From: Owenweeksia sp964619125
GTDB lineage: Bacteria > Bacteroidota > Bacteroidia > Flavobacteriales > Schleiferiaceae
Reading direction: 5' to 3'
Assembly (NCBI GenBank): GCA_964619125.1
Contig: CAZUCA010000013.1
Span: 1-64,000 of the forward strand
DNA: 64,000 nucleotides
In this document: piece by piece, positions 1 through 8,124 of the stretch
How the letters are laid out: each line of letters starts with the position of its first letter
Position numbering within the stretch: position 1 is the first letter of the stretch
The notes under the pieces: model-generated
Told to the model about the DNA's origin: nothing
The model's database searches: none
Seen by the model: only the letters and a program-made list of their open reading frames with translations
Program-made: the position numbers and the translations under genes

Positions 1-1
1 C

Positions 2-133
2 GATATGATGATTCTGGCGATGGCGCTGCCTAACATTATCGGTCTGCTGCTGCTGAGCGGCGAGGTAAGGGCCGAAATGAAAGAGTATTGGAAAAAATTC
101 AAGGGAGGCAAGATCCTGGAGGAAAAAGAATAA
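2..133 (+). CDS. Alanine/sodium symporter family (AGCS) protein, C-terminal end only
   Basis: Only the last 43 residues lie in the window; the gene begins to the left. The reading frame is open from base 2 to the TAA at 131-133. The fragment has the ending typical of the AGCS family of amino-acid:cation symporters: a hydrophobic stretch containing ALPNIIGLLLLSG, followed by a short charged cytoplasmic tail with a Tyr-Trp-Lys-Lys cluster and a Glu/Lys-rich end. AGCS proteins import alanine or glycine with sodium across the inner membrane. A strong terminator follows 27 bases later. The family call rests on the C-terminal motif alone. Confidence 0.6.
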   Translation, partial: DMMILAMALPNIIGLLLLSGEVRAEMKEYWKKFKGGKILEEKE

Positions 134-159
134 TTCTCTTACCTAAGGTTAAAACGAAG

Positions 160-187
160 AGGAGGCTGTAAGGCCTCCTTTTTTTTT
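160..187 (+). terminator. Rho-independent terminator after the symporter gene
   Basis: A 7-bp stem (AGGAGGC pairing with GCCTCCT, 160-166 with 173-179) has a 6-nt loop and is followed by an unbroken T tract to 187. It lies 27 nt after the symporter stop codon. Confidence 0.9.
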
Positions 188-605
188 GTCCAAGGTTAAA
201 CGATCAAAGTTTAAGGGTGCCGCCGGGTGCGCTCAGCTAACCTCAGCGCACTTTGCTTTTCTGCAGCCTGGCTCACAGAATTGCAGGGTTGAGGGAGTTT
301 AAAATGCACGCTTGAGGAAAGAATGAACCGATTCCTAATTCTTGCTTTAGGCCACTAAGGCTCAACGGCACCAAGAGCCACTAAGCCAATACTTCGGGTT
401 ACTTTGAGCCTTTCTGTCTTGGTGGTTTAAGACCGGTCGAGACCGTTTCTTGTGATTGAGATTTTGAGCTTGTGTCGAGCTTCTTTTTTAGTGATTAGGG
501 CTCGCAACCCCAGGAATTTCCCTGATTACAGTGCTACCTGTTGGCCTAAGCCCTACTCCGGTTAAGATTTAAACTCCTTTCCCCCTCCAACTCCTTCGGT
601 CTTCA
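188..605. other. Long intergenic region without a convincing gene
   Basis: About 420 bases separate the terminator from the ABC exporter promoter. No open frame with plausible coding character was seen on either strand. It contains a 7-bp perfect inverted repeat (GTGCGCT at 227-233, AGCGCAC at 245-251, 11-nt loop). It also contains a low-complexity stretch at about 352-432 with repeated CCACTAAG/GCACCAAG-like words and a partly complementary TCTTGGTGGTTT. That stretch looks like a decayed interspersed repeat, not coding DNA. Confidence 0.5.
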
Positions 606-613
606 TACTTTTG
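606..613 (+). promoter_or_regulatory. -7 promoter box (TAnnTTTG) for the ABC exporter
   Basis: TACTTTTG matches the Bacteroidota -7 consensus TAnnTTTG and lies 21 nt before the ATG at 635. No clear -33 element was assigned. Confidence 0.6.
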
Positions 614-634
614 CAGCCTTAAAAGCAAAATGGA

Positions 635-2410
635 ATGGCGGAAGACAAGAAGCGGGCAAAGTTCAATAAGGCTACCTTCAAGAAGTCGCTGAAACTCTAT
701 AAGTACATCAAGCCCTACCGCGGCGAGTTCATCGTGGGGCTGATCTTTTTATTGCTCTCCAGCGCCGCCAACCTGGCCTTCCCCAAGTATCTCGGTGACC
801 TGGTAGACGCTACCAACTCCGATCAGATCGTGGAGAACATCCAGCAAGTATCGCTGATCCTGATCGGCATTCTCATCGCCCAGGCCATTGTGTCTTTTTT
901 CCGCGTGGTGCTATTTGTAAACGTTACCGAAAAGACCCTGGCTTCATTACGTCAGGCCACCTACCAGCATATGATCAAACTGCCCTTTGCCTTTTTTAAT
1001 CAGAAGCGGGTGGGCGAGCTCAACAGCCGCATCAGTTCCGATATTTCCCTCCTGCAGGAAACCTTTACCACCACCCTGGCCGAGTTTATCCGCCAGCTGG
1101 TCATCATTTTTGGCGGTATCGCCATCCTGCTTTACACCTCACCCCAACTCACCCTGTTTATGCTGGCGGTAGTACCGGTGGTAGTGGTTATCGCTATTTT
1201 CTTCGGGCGCTTTATCCGCAAGTACAGCAAGCAGGTGCAAAAAGAGGTGGCCGAAAGCAACACCATTGTGGAAGAAACCCTGCAAGGAATTTTCAACGTG
1301 AAAGCCTTTGCCAACGAGTTCCTGGAGATAGGGCGTTACCGCAGCAAGACCAACCAGGTGGCTAAGACCGGCATGAAGGGCGGTAAGTACCGCGGGGCCT
1401 TCAGTTCCTTTATCATTCTTGGTCTTTTTGGGGCCATTGTGGCCGTGATTTGGCAGGGGGTAAACCTTATTGCTGCCGGTGAGTTGCAAACCGGTGAGCT
1501 CTTCAGTTTTGTGATTTACTCCGGCTTTATCGGCGGCTCCATAGGTGGCTTTGCGAATGTGTATGCCAGCATCCAAAAGGCGATTGGTGCCACCGAGGAG
1601 TTGATGGAAATCCTGGATGAGCCCACTGAGGACCTCAACGAAACGGAAAGCACGACCCCGCTGCAAGGCTTTGCCGGCAAGATTACTTTTAAGGACGTTC
1701 ACTTCCACTACCCCAGCCGCCCTGACATTGAAGTTTTACAGGGTGTGAATTTGCAGGCTTTGCCCGGCGAGCAGATTGCGCTGGTAGGTCCCAGCGGTGC
1801 CGGTAAGTCCACCCTGGTATCGTTGATCCTGCGCTTTTACGATCCGGTGAAAGGGAAATTGCTTTTTGACGATAAAAATGCCCACGACTATGGCCTGAGC
1901 GAACTGCGCAACCAGATGGCCGTGGTGCCTCAGGATGTATTCCTCTTTGGCGGCAGCATTCGTGAAAACATCGCCTATGGCAAGCCCAGGGCCAGCGAGG
2001 AAGAAATTATTGAAGCCGCCAAAAAGGCCAATGCCTGGGAATTTATCCAGGGCTTTCCAGAGGGTCTGGACACTCTGGTGGGTGAACGGGGCGTACAACT
2101 TAGTGGTGGTCAGCGCCAGCGGGTAGCCATTGCCCGGGCGGTACTTAAAAACCCCCGCATCCTTATTCTGGATGAGGCCACTTCCGCCCTCGATTCCGAA
2201 TCGGAGCGCCTGGTACAGGATGCCCTCGACAAGCTGATGGTAGGTCGTACCTCAATTGTTATTGCCCACCGGCTTTCCACGGTGCGCAAAGCCGACCAGA
2301 TTGTAGTACTGGACAAGGGTCAGGTAATCGAAACCGGTACCCATGCAGAACTGGTGGAAATAAAAGACGGCGTGTACCGCAACCTGAGCGAGCTGCAGTT
2401 TACCGCCTGA
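635..2410 (+). CDS. ABC exporter, fused membrane and ATPase domains (MsbA/lipid or drug exporter type)
   Basis: This 591-residue half-transporter has a six-helix membrane domain (about residues 20-320) followed by an ABC ATPase (about 345-585). Visible motifs are Walker A GPSGAGKST near 385, signature LSGGQRQR near 488, Walker B ILILDEATSALD near 508 and the switch histidine in IAHRLSTV near 543. Such proteins work as dimers in the inner membrane and export lipids, lipid A precursors or drugs; the substrate cannot be read from sequence. The ATG at 635 is preceded by an overlapping out-of-frame ATG at 630. The gene appears to be transcribed alone or with the division gene that follows 92 nt downstream. 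Confidence 0.88.
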   Translation: MAEDKKRAKFNKATFKKSLKLYKYIKPYRGEFIVGLIFLLLSSAANLAFPKYLGDLVDATNSDQIVENIQQVSLILIGILIAQAIVSFFRVVLFVNVTEKTLASLRQATYQHMIKLPFAFFNQKRVGELNSRISSDISLLQETFTTTLAEFIRQLVIIFGGIAILLYTSPQLTLFMLAVVPVVVVIAIFFGRFIRKYSKQVQKEVAESNTIVEETLQGIFNVKAFANEFLEIGRYRSKTNQVAKTGMKGGKYRGAFSSFIILGLFGAIVAVIWQGVNLIAAGELQTGELFSFVIYSGFIGGSIGGFANVYASIQKAIGATEELMEILDEPTEDLNETESTTPLQGFAGKITFKDVHFHYPSRPDIEVLQGVNLQALPGEQIALVGPSGAGKSTLVSLILRFYDPVKGKLLFDDKNAHDYGLSELRNQMAVVPQDVFLFGGSIRENIAYGKPRASEEEIIEAAKKANAWEFIQGFPEGLDTLVGERGVQLSGGQRQRVAIARAVLKNPRILILDEATSALDSESERLVQDALDKLMVGRTSIVIAHRLSTVRKADQIVVLDKGQVIETGTHAELVEIKDGVYRNLSELQFTA

Positions 2411-2502
2411 TTGTCAGAAATATCAACTTTCCATCGTTAGTAAGTAATGGCCTTACCCACCGTAAGGGCCTTAGCTGCACCTTTACTTTGTAAGACTTAG
2501 TC

Positions 2503-2820
2503 ATGAAAAAGCTTCGCCGCAAAATAGAAGAGCTGAAGAGCTACCGCTGGTTCAGGATTTTAGCTAACAAATTCACCCTGGCCACCCTGGCCTTTGTGGT
2601 ATGGATGCTATTCCTGGATGTTAATTCCTACCTGATCCACCACGAGCTCAACAACGAAATTGATGAGCTGGAAGAGAGCATTAAGTATTATGAGGAGGAA
2701 ATAGCCCACGACAAGAAGAAACTGGAGGAGCTTACCACCGACCCGGAAAAACTGGAAAAGTTTGCCCGCGAGGAATACTGGCTGAGGCGTAAAAATGAAG
2801 AGATCTATCTCATCGAATAA
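2503..2820 (+). CDS. Septum formation initiator family protein (DivIC/FtsB-like)
   Basis: This 105-residue protein has the FtsB/DivIC layout: a short basic cytoplasmic N-terminus, one membrane helix (about residues 26-44), then a charged coiled coil (about 48-85). It ends in a conserved segment with EKLEKFAREEYWLRRKNEE that resembles the family's ...ARE.y.mk..gE motif. Family members link early and late divisome proteins at the septum. A near-inverted repeat GGCCTTAC/GTAAGGGCC (2449-2470) lies upstream. A TAcTTTG-like box ends about 12 nt before the start, one base shorter than consensus. Confidence 0.82.
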   Translation: MKKLRRKIEELKSYRWFRILANKFTLATLAFVVWMLFLDVNSYLIHHELNNEIDELEESIKYYEEEIAHDKKKLEELTTDPEKLEKFAREEYWLRRKNEEIYLIE

Positions 2821-2840
2821 CCCTCAAAACCCAACCAACC

Positions 2841-3383
2841 TTGAAAACCCTGCTACTCTCTGCCTTCCTCCTCCTTTCAATTTCCTGCTTCTCCCAAAAA
2901 TGGTCTGCTCCGGTCAGTTCACTGGTGCAGGACGACGAACAAAAAAAATTCCTCGAATCGGTTTTTCACCTGCGCCAACGGGTGGATGTTTATGAAGATT
3001 CGGTAATGCGTGCCAGTGGCTTTCGCAGCGAAGCGCACCTACTGGCCATTGACTCCCTCCACTTCATGGATTCGGCCCTGGCCTTCAGTATTGATGACTT
3101 CCTCAGTCGCTATGGTTACCCCGCTGCCGCCCGTTACGGTGATCTGGCCAATCGCACTCCCCTGATGATTCTGGGTATGAGTCGAGACACCAGCCTGCGC
3201 AAGCACAATTTCAGCATCCTGCTCAGCGCCTACCGCGATGGGGAAATTCCGCAACGCACTTTTATGGAGTACCTCGAAAATGAGTATTCGCTTCGTACCC
3301 GCAAGCGCTTTAAGTCATACGCCCGCGAAGAAGCCCGCATCCGTGAGCTTATGCGCGCCCTGAATTATCACCGAAAAATCTAG
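2841..3383 (+). CDS. Secreted protein of unknown function, possible DUF6624-like
   Basis: The 180-residue protein starts with TTG; no in-frame ATG precedes the evident signal peptide. Residues 1-19 form a signal sequence ending in ...SCFSQ, typical of Bacteroidota type I cleavage, although the Cys could suggest a weak lipobox. The mature part is helical, with conserved-looking segments FLSRYGYP, a Pro-Leu-Met-Ile stretch and an AYRDGEIP motif. Together these recall DUF6624 proteins (GwP..., AA...QH...), but I could not verify this. It starts 20 nt after the DivIC-like gene, so co-transcription is likely. Confidence 0.6.
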   Translation: MKTLLLSAFLLLSISCFSQKWSAPVSSLVQDDEQKKFLESVFHLRQRVDVYEDSVMRASGFRSEAHLLAIDSLHFMDSALAFSIDDFLSRYGYPAAARYGDLANRTPLMILGMSRDTSLRKHNFSILLSAYRDGEIPQRTFMEYLENEYSLRTRKRFKSYAREEARIRELMRALNYHRKI

Positions 3384-3439
3384 CAAAATTGCAGGTTGCG
3401 GCTTACTCTGCTTACCTTCGCGGCAAATTTTAATGCAGC

Positions 3440-4255
3440 ATGAGCCAACTACAGAATATTATAGAGCAAGCCTGGGAAAACCGCGATCTTCTCAAGGACG
3501 GATCGGTGGTAAAATCTATCGAAGAGGTAATTGAAAAACTGGACAAGGGCGACCTGCGGGTGGCCGAGCCCACTGCCGCTGGCTGGCAGGTAAACGAATG
3601 GATCAAAAAAGCCGTGATCCTCTACTTCCCTACCCGTAAGATGGAAAAGCTACAGGCGGGCCCCCTGGAGTTTCACGATAAAATTCCCCTCAAAAGCGAT
3701 TACGACAAACTGGGTATCCGGGTGGTGCCTCATGCCATTGCCCGCTATGGAGCCTATGTCTCAAAGGGGGTGATTATGATGCCTTCTTATGTCAATATCG
3801 GTGCCTATGTGGATGAGGGCACCATGGTTGACACCTGGGCCACGGTAGGCAGCTGCGCCCAGATCGGTAAAAATGTACACCTCAGTGGTGGCGTGGGTAT
3901 CGGTGGTGTGCTGGAGCCGGTGCAGGCCGCCCCGGTGGTGATTGAAGACAATGTGTTTGTGGGCTCCCGCTGTATAGTGGTGGAAGGCATAAGAGTGGAA
4001 AAAGAAGCCGTACTCGGCGCCAATGTGGTGCTTACCGCCTCTACCAAGATCATCGATGCTACCGGACCGGAGCCGGTGGAGATCAAAGGTTACATCCCCG
4101 CCCGTTCGGTGGTGATTCCGGGCAGCTACAGCAAAAAGTTCCCTGCCGGTGAATTTAATGTTCCCTGCGCCCTTATTATCGGTCAGCGCAAAGAAAGCAC
4201 CAACAAAAAAACCTCTTTGAACGACGCCCTTCGCGAATACGGGGTCTCGGTTTAA
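3440..4255 (+). CDS. dapD: 2,3,4,5-tetrahydropyridine-2,6-dicarboxylate N-succinyltransferase
   Basis: DapD transfers succinyl from succinyl-CoA to tetrahydrodipicolinate in the lysine/meso-diaminopimelate pathway, in the cytoplasm. The 271-residue length is typical. The N-terminal helical domain (1-100) is followed by left-handed beta-helix hexapeptide turns (about 105-225) containing the family-specific run with YVNIGAYVDEGTMVDTWATV and CAQIGKNVHLSGGVGIGGVL, then the GYIPARSVVIPGS segment. The ATG at 3440 is well placed. A TAccTTcG element at 3412-3419 resembles the -7 promoter box. Confidence 0.96.
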   Translation: MSQLQNIIEQAWENRDLLKDGSVVKSIEEVIEKLDKGDLRVAEPTAAGWQVNEWIKKAVILYFPTRKMEKLQAGPLEFHDKIPLKSDYDKLGIRVVPHAIARYGAYVSKGVIMMPSYVNIGAYVDEGTMVDTWATVGSCAQIGKNVHLSGGVGIGGVLEPVQAAPVVIEDNVFVGSRCIVVEGIRVEKEAVLGANVVLTASTKIIDATGPEPVEIKGYIPARSVVIPGSYSKKFPAGEFNVPCALIIGQRKESTNKKTSLNDALREYGVSV

Positions 4256-4334
4256 ATTTTTTGGAAGGGTTATGGGTTGGATACGCTCCAATTCATAACC
4301 TTTTCTGATTTCTCCCCGCTCCTAATCGTTTCTC

Positions 4335-4374
<40 letters not shown>

Positions 4375-4377
<3 letters not shown>

Positions 4378-5136
4378 CAACTCCACCACCAAGCCATCAT
4401 GGGCCAGGCGAGTATTTTCGGGAATCTCCCGATTCACTTCAGCGTGTAGTCCCATATGATGACTGATGTGGGTGAGATAAGTTTGTTTAGCATCGAGTTC
4501 ATGTGCCAACGCGATCGCCTCCTTGAGTGAAAAGTGCGAATGATGGGGAGTACGCCGTAAGGCATCCACCACCAAAACCTTAGAGTGGCGGACCAGGTTT
4601 TTTTCGGTTTCACCGATATAATTTGCATCGGTAATGTAGGTGAAATCCCCCATGCGATAGCCAAAAACAGGCATATTCCCGTGCATCATGGGTATGGGTT
4701 GGAAGTGGATATCACCCACTTGAAAGGCCTCCGCACCAATGCGGTGAAAACGTACCCTGGGCACACCCGGATAATCGGAATTCTCAAAAACGTAGTAAAA
4801 CATCCGTCGCAGCGATTGCTCTACCCGCTCTGTGCAATAGAGGTCCATGGGCTTACCCTGGAGGTAATTGAAGCTACGCACCTCATCGAGGCCGGCAATA
4901 TGGTCGTTGTGCTCGTGAGTGTACACGATGGCATCGAGCTTTTGCACCCCGGCCCGCAGCAACTGGTAGCGAAAATCCGGCCCGGCATCTATCGCCACGG
5001 TGGTAGTATCACTTTCCACCAAAAGGGAGGTCCTTAATCTGTTGTCTTTTTTATCGTTAGATTTACACACAGGACAGCCACAGCCGACCACAGGCACACC
5101 CTGGGAAGTACCGGTTCCCAAAAAGTTAAATTTCAT
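4375..5136 (-). CDS. MBL-fold metallohydrolase, PhnP-like
   Basis: This 253-residue cytoplasmic hydrolase belongs to the metallo-beta-lactamase superfamily. The HxHxDH metal motif is visible as THEHNDHIAGLD. A second-shell metal ligand lies in MMHGNMPVFGYR, with later ligands in VVDALRRTPHHSHFS and THISHHMG. The N-terminus carries GTGTSQGVPVVGCGCPVC, the glycine-rich strand plus Cys cluster seen in PhnP-like phosphodiesterases. The substrate is probably a cyclic phosphodiester, but that is family inference. The ATG at 5136 is preferred over a TTG three codons upstream. It is divergent from the gene starting at 5232. A heptamer array overlaps its 3' end. Confidence 0.85.
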
Positions 5137-5203
5137 AGCGGGCAATTAAAGAAATTCCGGTAAAATAAAAGGCCAAATAAGAACATTCCGCACTTGATCT
5201 TTT

Positions 5204-5211
5204 TAATTTTG
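5204..5211 (+). promoter_or_regulatory. -7 promoter box for the 5232 gene
   Basis: TAATTTTG matches TAnnTTTG and ends 20 nt before the ATG at 5232. Confidence 0.6.
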
Positions 5212-5231
5212 TAGCGAATTGAAAGCATTTC

Positions 5232-6698
5232 ATGGAACGCATAGTCCTTACTACCACTCAAAAAGCACTTAAGATTAACCTCAATGAAAACATCTACGGC
5301 ACCTTTGCCGAGATTGGGGCTGGTCAGGAAGTTGTACGGCATTTTTTCAGGGCTGGCGGTGCCTCAGGCACTGTTGCCAAAACGATGAGCGCCTATGACA
5401 AAGATTTCAGTGACGCTATTTACGGCCGCGAAATTGACGGGCGCTACGTAACGGAGCACCGCCTCCGCAAAATGATCGATCATGAGTACAGCCTGATCGA
5501 AGAGCGCCTGAGCCGGGAAAAATACCCCGAGAAAAAATATTTCTCTTTTGCCAACACCGTGGCCACCATCAACTTCACCCGTAAGTTCAAGGGTCATGGC
5601 TGGATGGGTCTGCGCTTTCAAACTGCCCCCGACAGGGGTCCCAATGATATCATTTTCCACATCCGCATGAAGGAGGAGGAATCTTACCTGCAGCAGGAGA
5701 CTATTGGTATTATGGGGGTCAACCTGATCTATGGCGCCTTTCATATCCGTAACAACCCGGAGGAACTACTTCGTTCGCTGTACGACAATATTGCCCGTTA
5801 CAAGATCGAAATCGATATGGTCCACTTTGAAGGACCAGACTTCCGCGAGGTGGACAACCGCCTGATGTCGTTGCAACTGATTAAAAACGGGATGACTGAT
5901 GCGGTGATCTTTGGCCCGGAAGGCAAGAACATCCTGCCGGCGGCATTGCTCTACAAGAAAAACGTGCTGGCATTGCGCGGCAGTTTCCGCCCCGCCACCA
6001 AGGTTAATATTGACATGATTAAGAAGGGCTACGGCTACTTTGTGGATGAACGCAAGGTAGACCGCGAAAAGCTGGTAGTGCTCTTTGAGATTACCCTCAA
6101 CAACCTCAAAGCCGAGGGAGAGATCGACGAACAGGATTTTCTCGATCGCGCCGAAATTCTCTGCTCACTCGGGCAAACCGTACTGATCAGTAATTACCAG
6201 CAATATTATAAGTTGGTGGAGTATTTCACCCGCTATACCGAGGAGCGCATGGGCCTGATTATGGGCGTAACCAACCTCAAGGAAATCTTCGACGAAAAGT
6301 ACTACCGCGATTTGAAAGGTGGTATCCTGGAGGCCTTCGGTATCCTCTACTCCACCGACCTCAAGATGTACATCTACCCCTCACAACCAGTTGATGGCGG
6401 TGAGCTCGAAACTTCCAAGTCGCTGAAGGTACACCCACGGCTGCAGCCCTTGCTCGACTACCTGATGTACAACCGCCGGGTGATCGATATTGAAAATTAC
6501 GATCCTGAGATCCTGCAGATCTTCAGTCGCGATATACTACGCAAGATTAAAGAGGGTGAAGCAGGCTGGGAAAAAGCCTTGCCCGCCTATGTCGACAACA
6601 TTATCCGCGACAAGCAGCTCTTTGGCTACAACCCTGAAAATCATCCCAGCACGGAAGATCAGGAAAGCGAAGCCGAAGAAATAGATCAGGAAAACTAA
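5232..6698 (+). CDS. Conserved protein of unknown function (488 residues)
   Basis: This is a soluble, cytoplasmic-looking 488-residue protein with no signal peptide or membrane helix. It opens with MERIVLTTTQKALKINLNEN and continues with an unusual conserved stretch including GTFAEIGAGQEVVRHFFRAGG and KTMSAYDKDFSDAIYG. I recognise it as a family widespread in Bacteroidota and some other bacteria, often annotated as a nicotinate-nucleotide adenylyltransferase. However, no (H/T)xGH nucleotidyltransferase signature is present. A hydrophobic middle (LIKNGMTDAVIFGPEGKNI) suggests an alpha/beta core. The C-terminus is acidic. A terminator follows; the gene is monocistronic. Confidence 0.85.
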   Translation: MERIVLTTTQKALKINLNENIYGTFAEIGAGQEVVRHFFRAGGASGTVAKTMSAYDKDFSDAIYGREIDGRYVTEHRLRKMIDHEYSLIEERLSREKYPEKKYFSFANTVATINFTRKFKGHGWMGLRFQTAPDRGPNDIIFHIRMKEEESYLQQETIGIMGVNLIYGAFHIRNNPEELLRSLYDNIARYKIEIDMVHFEGPDFREVDNRLMSLQLIKNGMTDAVIFGPEGKNILPAALLYKKNVLALRGSFRPATKVNIDMIKKGYGYFVDERKVDREKLVVLFEITLNNLKAEGEIDEQDFLDRAEILCSLGQTVLISNYQQYYKLVEYFTRYTEERMGLIMGVTNLKEIFDEKYYRDLKGGILEAFGILYSTDLKMYIYPSQPVDGGELETSKSLKVHPRLQPLLDYLMYNRRVIDIENYDPEILQIFSRDILRKIKEGEAGWEKALPAYVDNIIRDKQLFGYNPENHPSTEDQESEAEEIDQEN

Positions 6699-6722
6699 AG
6701 CTGATCTCAGCAATATAAAAGT

Positions 6723-6760
6723 AGGCTGTCAACCACCTGGGCTGGCAGCCTTTCTTGTTT
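6723..6760 (+). terminator. Terminator after the 5232 gene
   Basis: AGGCTGTCA (6723-6731) pairs with TGGCAGCCT (6743-6751), a 9-bp stem with one G-U pair, followed by a T-rich tail. Confidence 0.85.
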
Positions 6761-6928
6761 TCCACTTGGCAAGGATTTTCCAGGAGCTTTTAAGCAATAG
6801 CTATTTCACTAAAACCCACCAGGCAACACCGAGGATCACAGAGCTGGCCGATTGCCTAAGCAGGTTTGTTAGCCAGAGTTTCTCAGAAGCTAAGGATGGT
6901 TTACGTTGACGGTAAAGCAATAAAACTC

Positions 6929-6977
6929 TGAACCTTGAACCTTGAACCTTGAGCCTTGAACCTTGAACCTTGAACTT
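6929..6977. repeat. 7-nt tandem array (TGAACCT x 7)
   Basis: Seven consecutive heptamers are present: TGAACCT three times, TGAGCCT, TGAACCT twice, then TGAACTT. The array ends 4 nt before the stop codon (6982-6984) of the minus-strand cysteine desulfurase gene. Read on the minus strand it can be translated as repeated KVQGSR-like residues, but this is a by-product of the repeat. Confidence 0.92.
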
Positions 6978-6981
6978 TAAA

Positions 6982-8124
6982 CTAAAGCGCCAGTGACTTA
7001 AGCACCTCAACGGTACGGTCTAGTTCTTCAATGGTATTGTCCTTTCCGAAGGAAAAGCGCACCACCGGGCAGTCAATACCAGGCAGGATAGTGGATATAA
7101 CATGCGAACCCTGGTTGCTGCCGCTGGAACAGGCACTGCCACCACTTACTGCCACCCCGTGTAAATCGAGGTTAAAGAGGAACATGCTATCGTTGGGAAC
7201 CGCGGTAAAGCTTACACTCAGCACTGAGTAAAGGCTTTGGTCGGATTCGCCGCTCATCCCGTTAAAACTGATATCAGGAATTTCCTGCTGCAGGCGGTTT
7301 TTGAAATACTCCTTCAGCTTAAGGATATGGCTTTTTTCTTCCTCGAGATGTGTCATCGCCGTTTCAAGCGCTTTGTGCAGCCCGGCCACGCCCAGCACAT
7401 TTTCAGTACCGGCGCGCATATTGCGCTCCTGTGAGCCTCCGCTTACCAGGGCACCGGTCTTAACATTGCTGCGCATAAAGAGGAAACCTACTCCCTTGGG
7501 CCCGTAAAATTTATGGGCAGAAGCGGTAACAAAGTCTACCGGTATCTCCTGCAAGTCGAGCTGGTAGTGCCCAACGGTTTGCACGGTATCAGAGTGGAAG
7601 TATGCTTTGTGTTTTTTACAAATGCCAGCCGCTTTCTTAATGTCAAGGATATTGCCGATCTCGTTGTTGGCATGCATTAATGACACCAGGGTGCTGCTGT
7701 CATCAGTGGCCAGCATATCTTCCAGTGCGTCAAGATCCACATTTCCCTTGTCGTCAAGCTTCACCAACTCCAGCTTTACGTCGTATTTATCAGCAATGCT
7801 CTGCGCGGTATGTAAAACAGCGTGGTGCTCTATCGGGGAGGTTATAATCCGCTTCACACCCAGGTCACGGACCGGTAATAGCAGTGCGGCATTATCGGCT
7901 TCGGTACCACCGGAAGTGAAAATTATTTCGCCCGGGCTGCAGTTGAGCGACTGGGCGATATACTTACGGGCAGACTCAATAATACTGCGGCTTTTGCGAC
8001 CGAATTGATGGGTAGAGGAAGGGTTACCAAAGGGCCCTTCTATGGTTTCTATCAGGTGTCGTTGTACTTCCTCACGCAGTGGGGTGGTTGCGGCGTTGTC
8101 GAGATAGATCGGATTTTGTGTCAT
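6982..8124 (-). CDS. Cysteine desulfurase (IscS/NifS family)
   Basis: This 380-residue PLP enzyme removes sulfur from cysteine for Fe-S clusters, tRNA thiolation or related use. N-terminal YLDNAATTPL, the PLP lysine in SAHKFYGPKG, and the catalytic cysteine loop SGGSACSSGS near the C-terminus are all present. The ATG at 8124 is chosen because YLDNAATTP must lie at the N-terminus; an upstream in-frame extension of 22 residues is implausible. The start overlaps the upstream aminotransferase by 53 nt, implying translational coupling. It is the third gene of the operon glmM - aminotransferase - desulfurase. No iscU, sufE or other Fe-S gene is adjacent. Confidence 0.92.
   Translation of the reverse strand: MTQNPIYLDNAATTPLREEVQRHLIETIEGPFGNPSSTHQFGRKSRSIIESARKYIAQSLNCSPGEIIFTSGGTEADNAALLLPVRDLGVKRIITSPIEHHAVLHTAQSIADKYDVKLELVKLDDKGNVDLDALEDMLATDDSSTLVSLMHANNEIGNILDIKKAAGICKKHKAYFHSDTVQTVGHYQLDLQEIPVDFVTASAHKFYGPKGVGFLFMRSNVKTGALVSGGSQERNMRAGTENVLGVAGLHKALETAMTHLEEEKSHILKLKEYFKNRLQQEIPDISFNGMSGESDQSLYSVLSVSFTAVPNDSMFLFNLDLHGVAVSGGSACSSGSNQGSHVISTILPGIDCPVVRFSFGKDNTIEELDRTVEVLKSLAL

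Noticed and set aside
5232..6698. Nicotinate-nucleotide adenylyltransferase label
   Set aside because: The signature (H/T)xGH motif and the C-terminal ISSTxxR motif are not seen.
6801..7010. Minus-strand open frame with KVQGSR-like repeats
   Set aside because: The repeats are the translation of the 7-nt array; a heptamer read in three frames gives such peptides. No promoter or family match.
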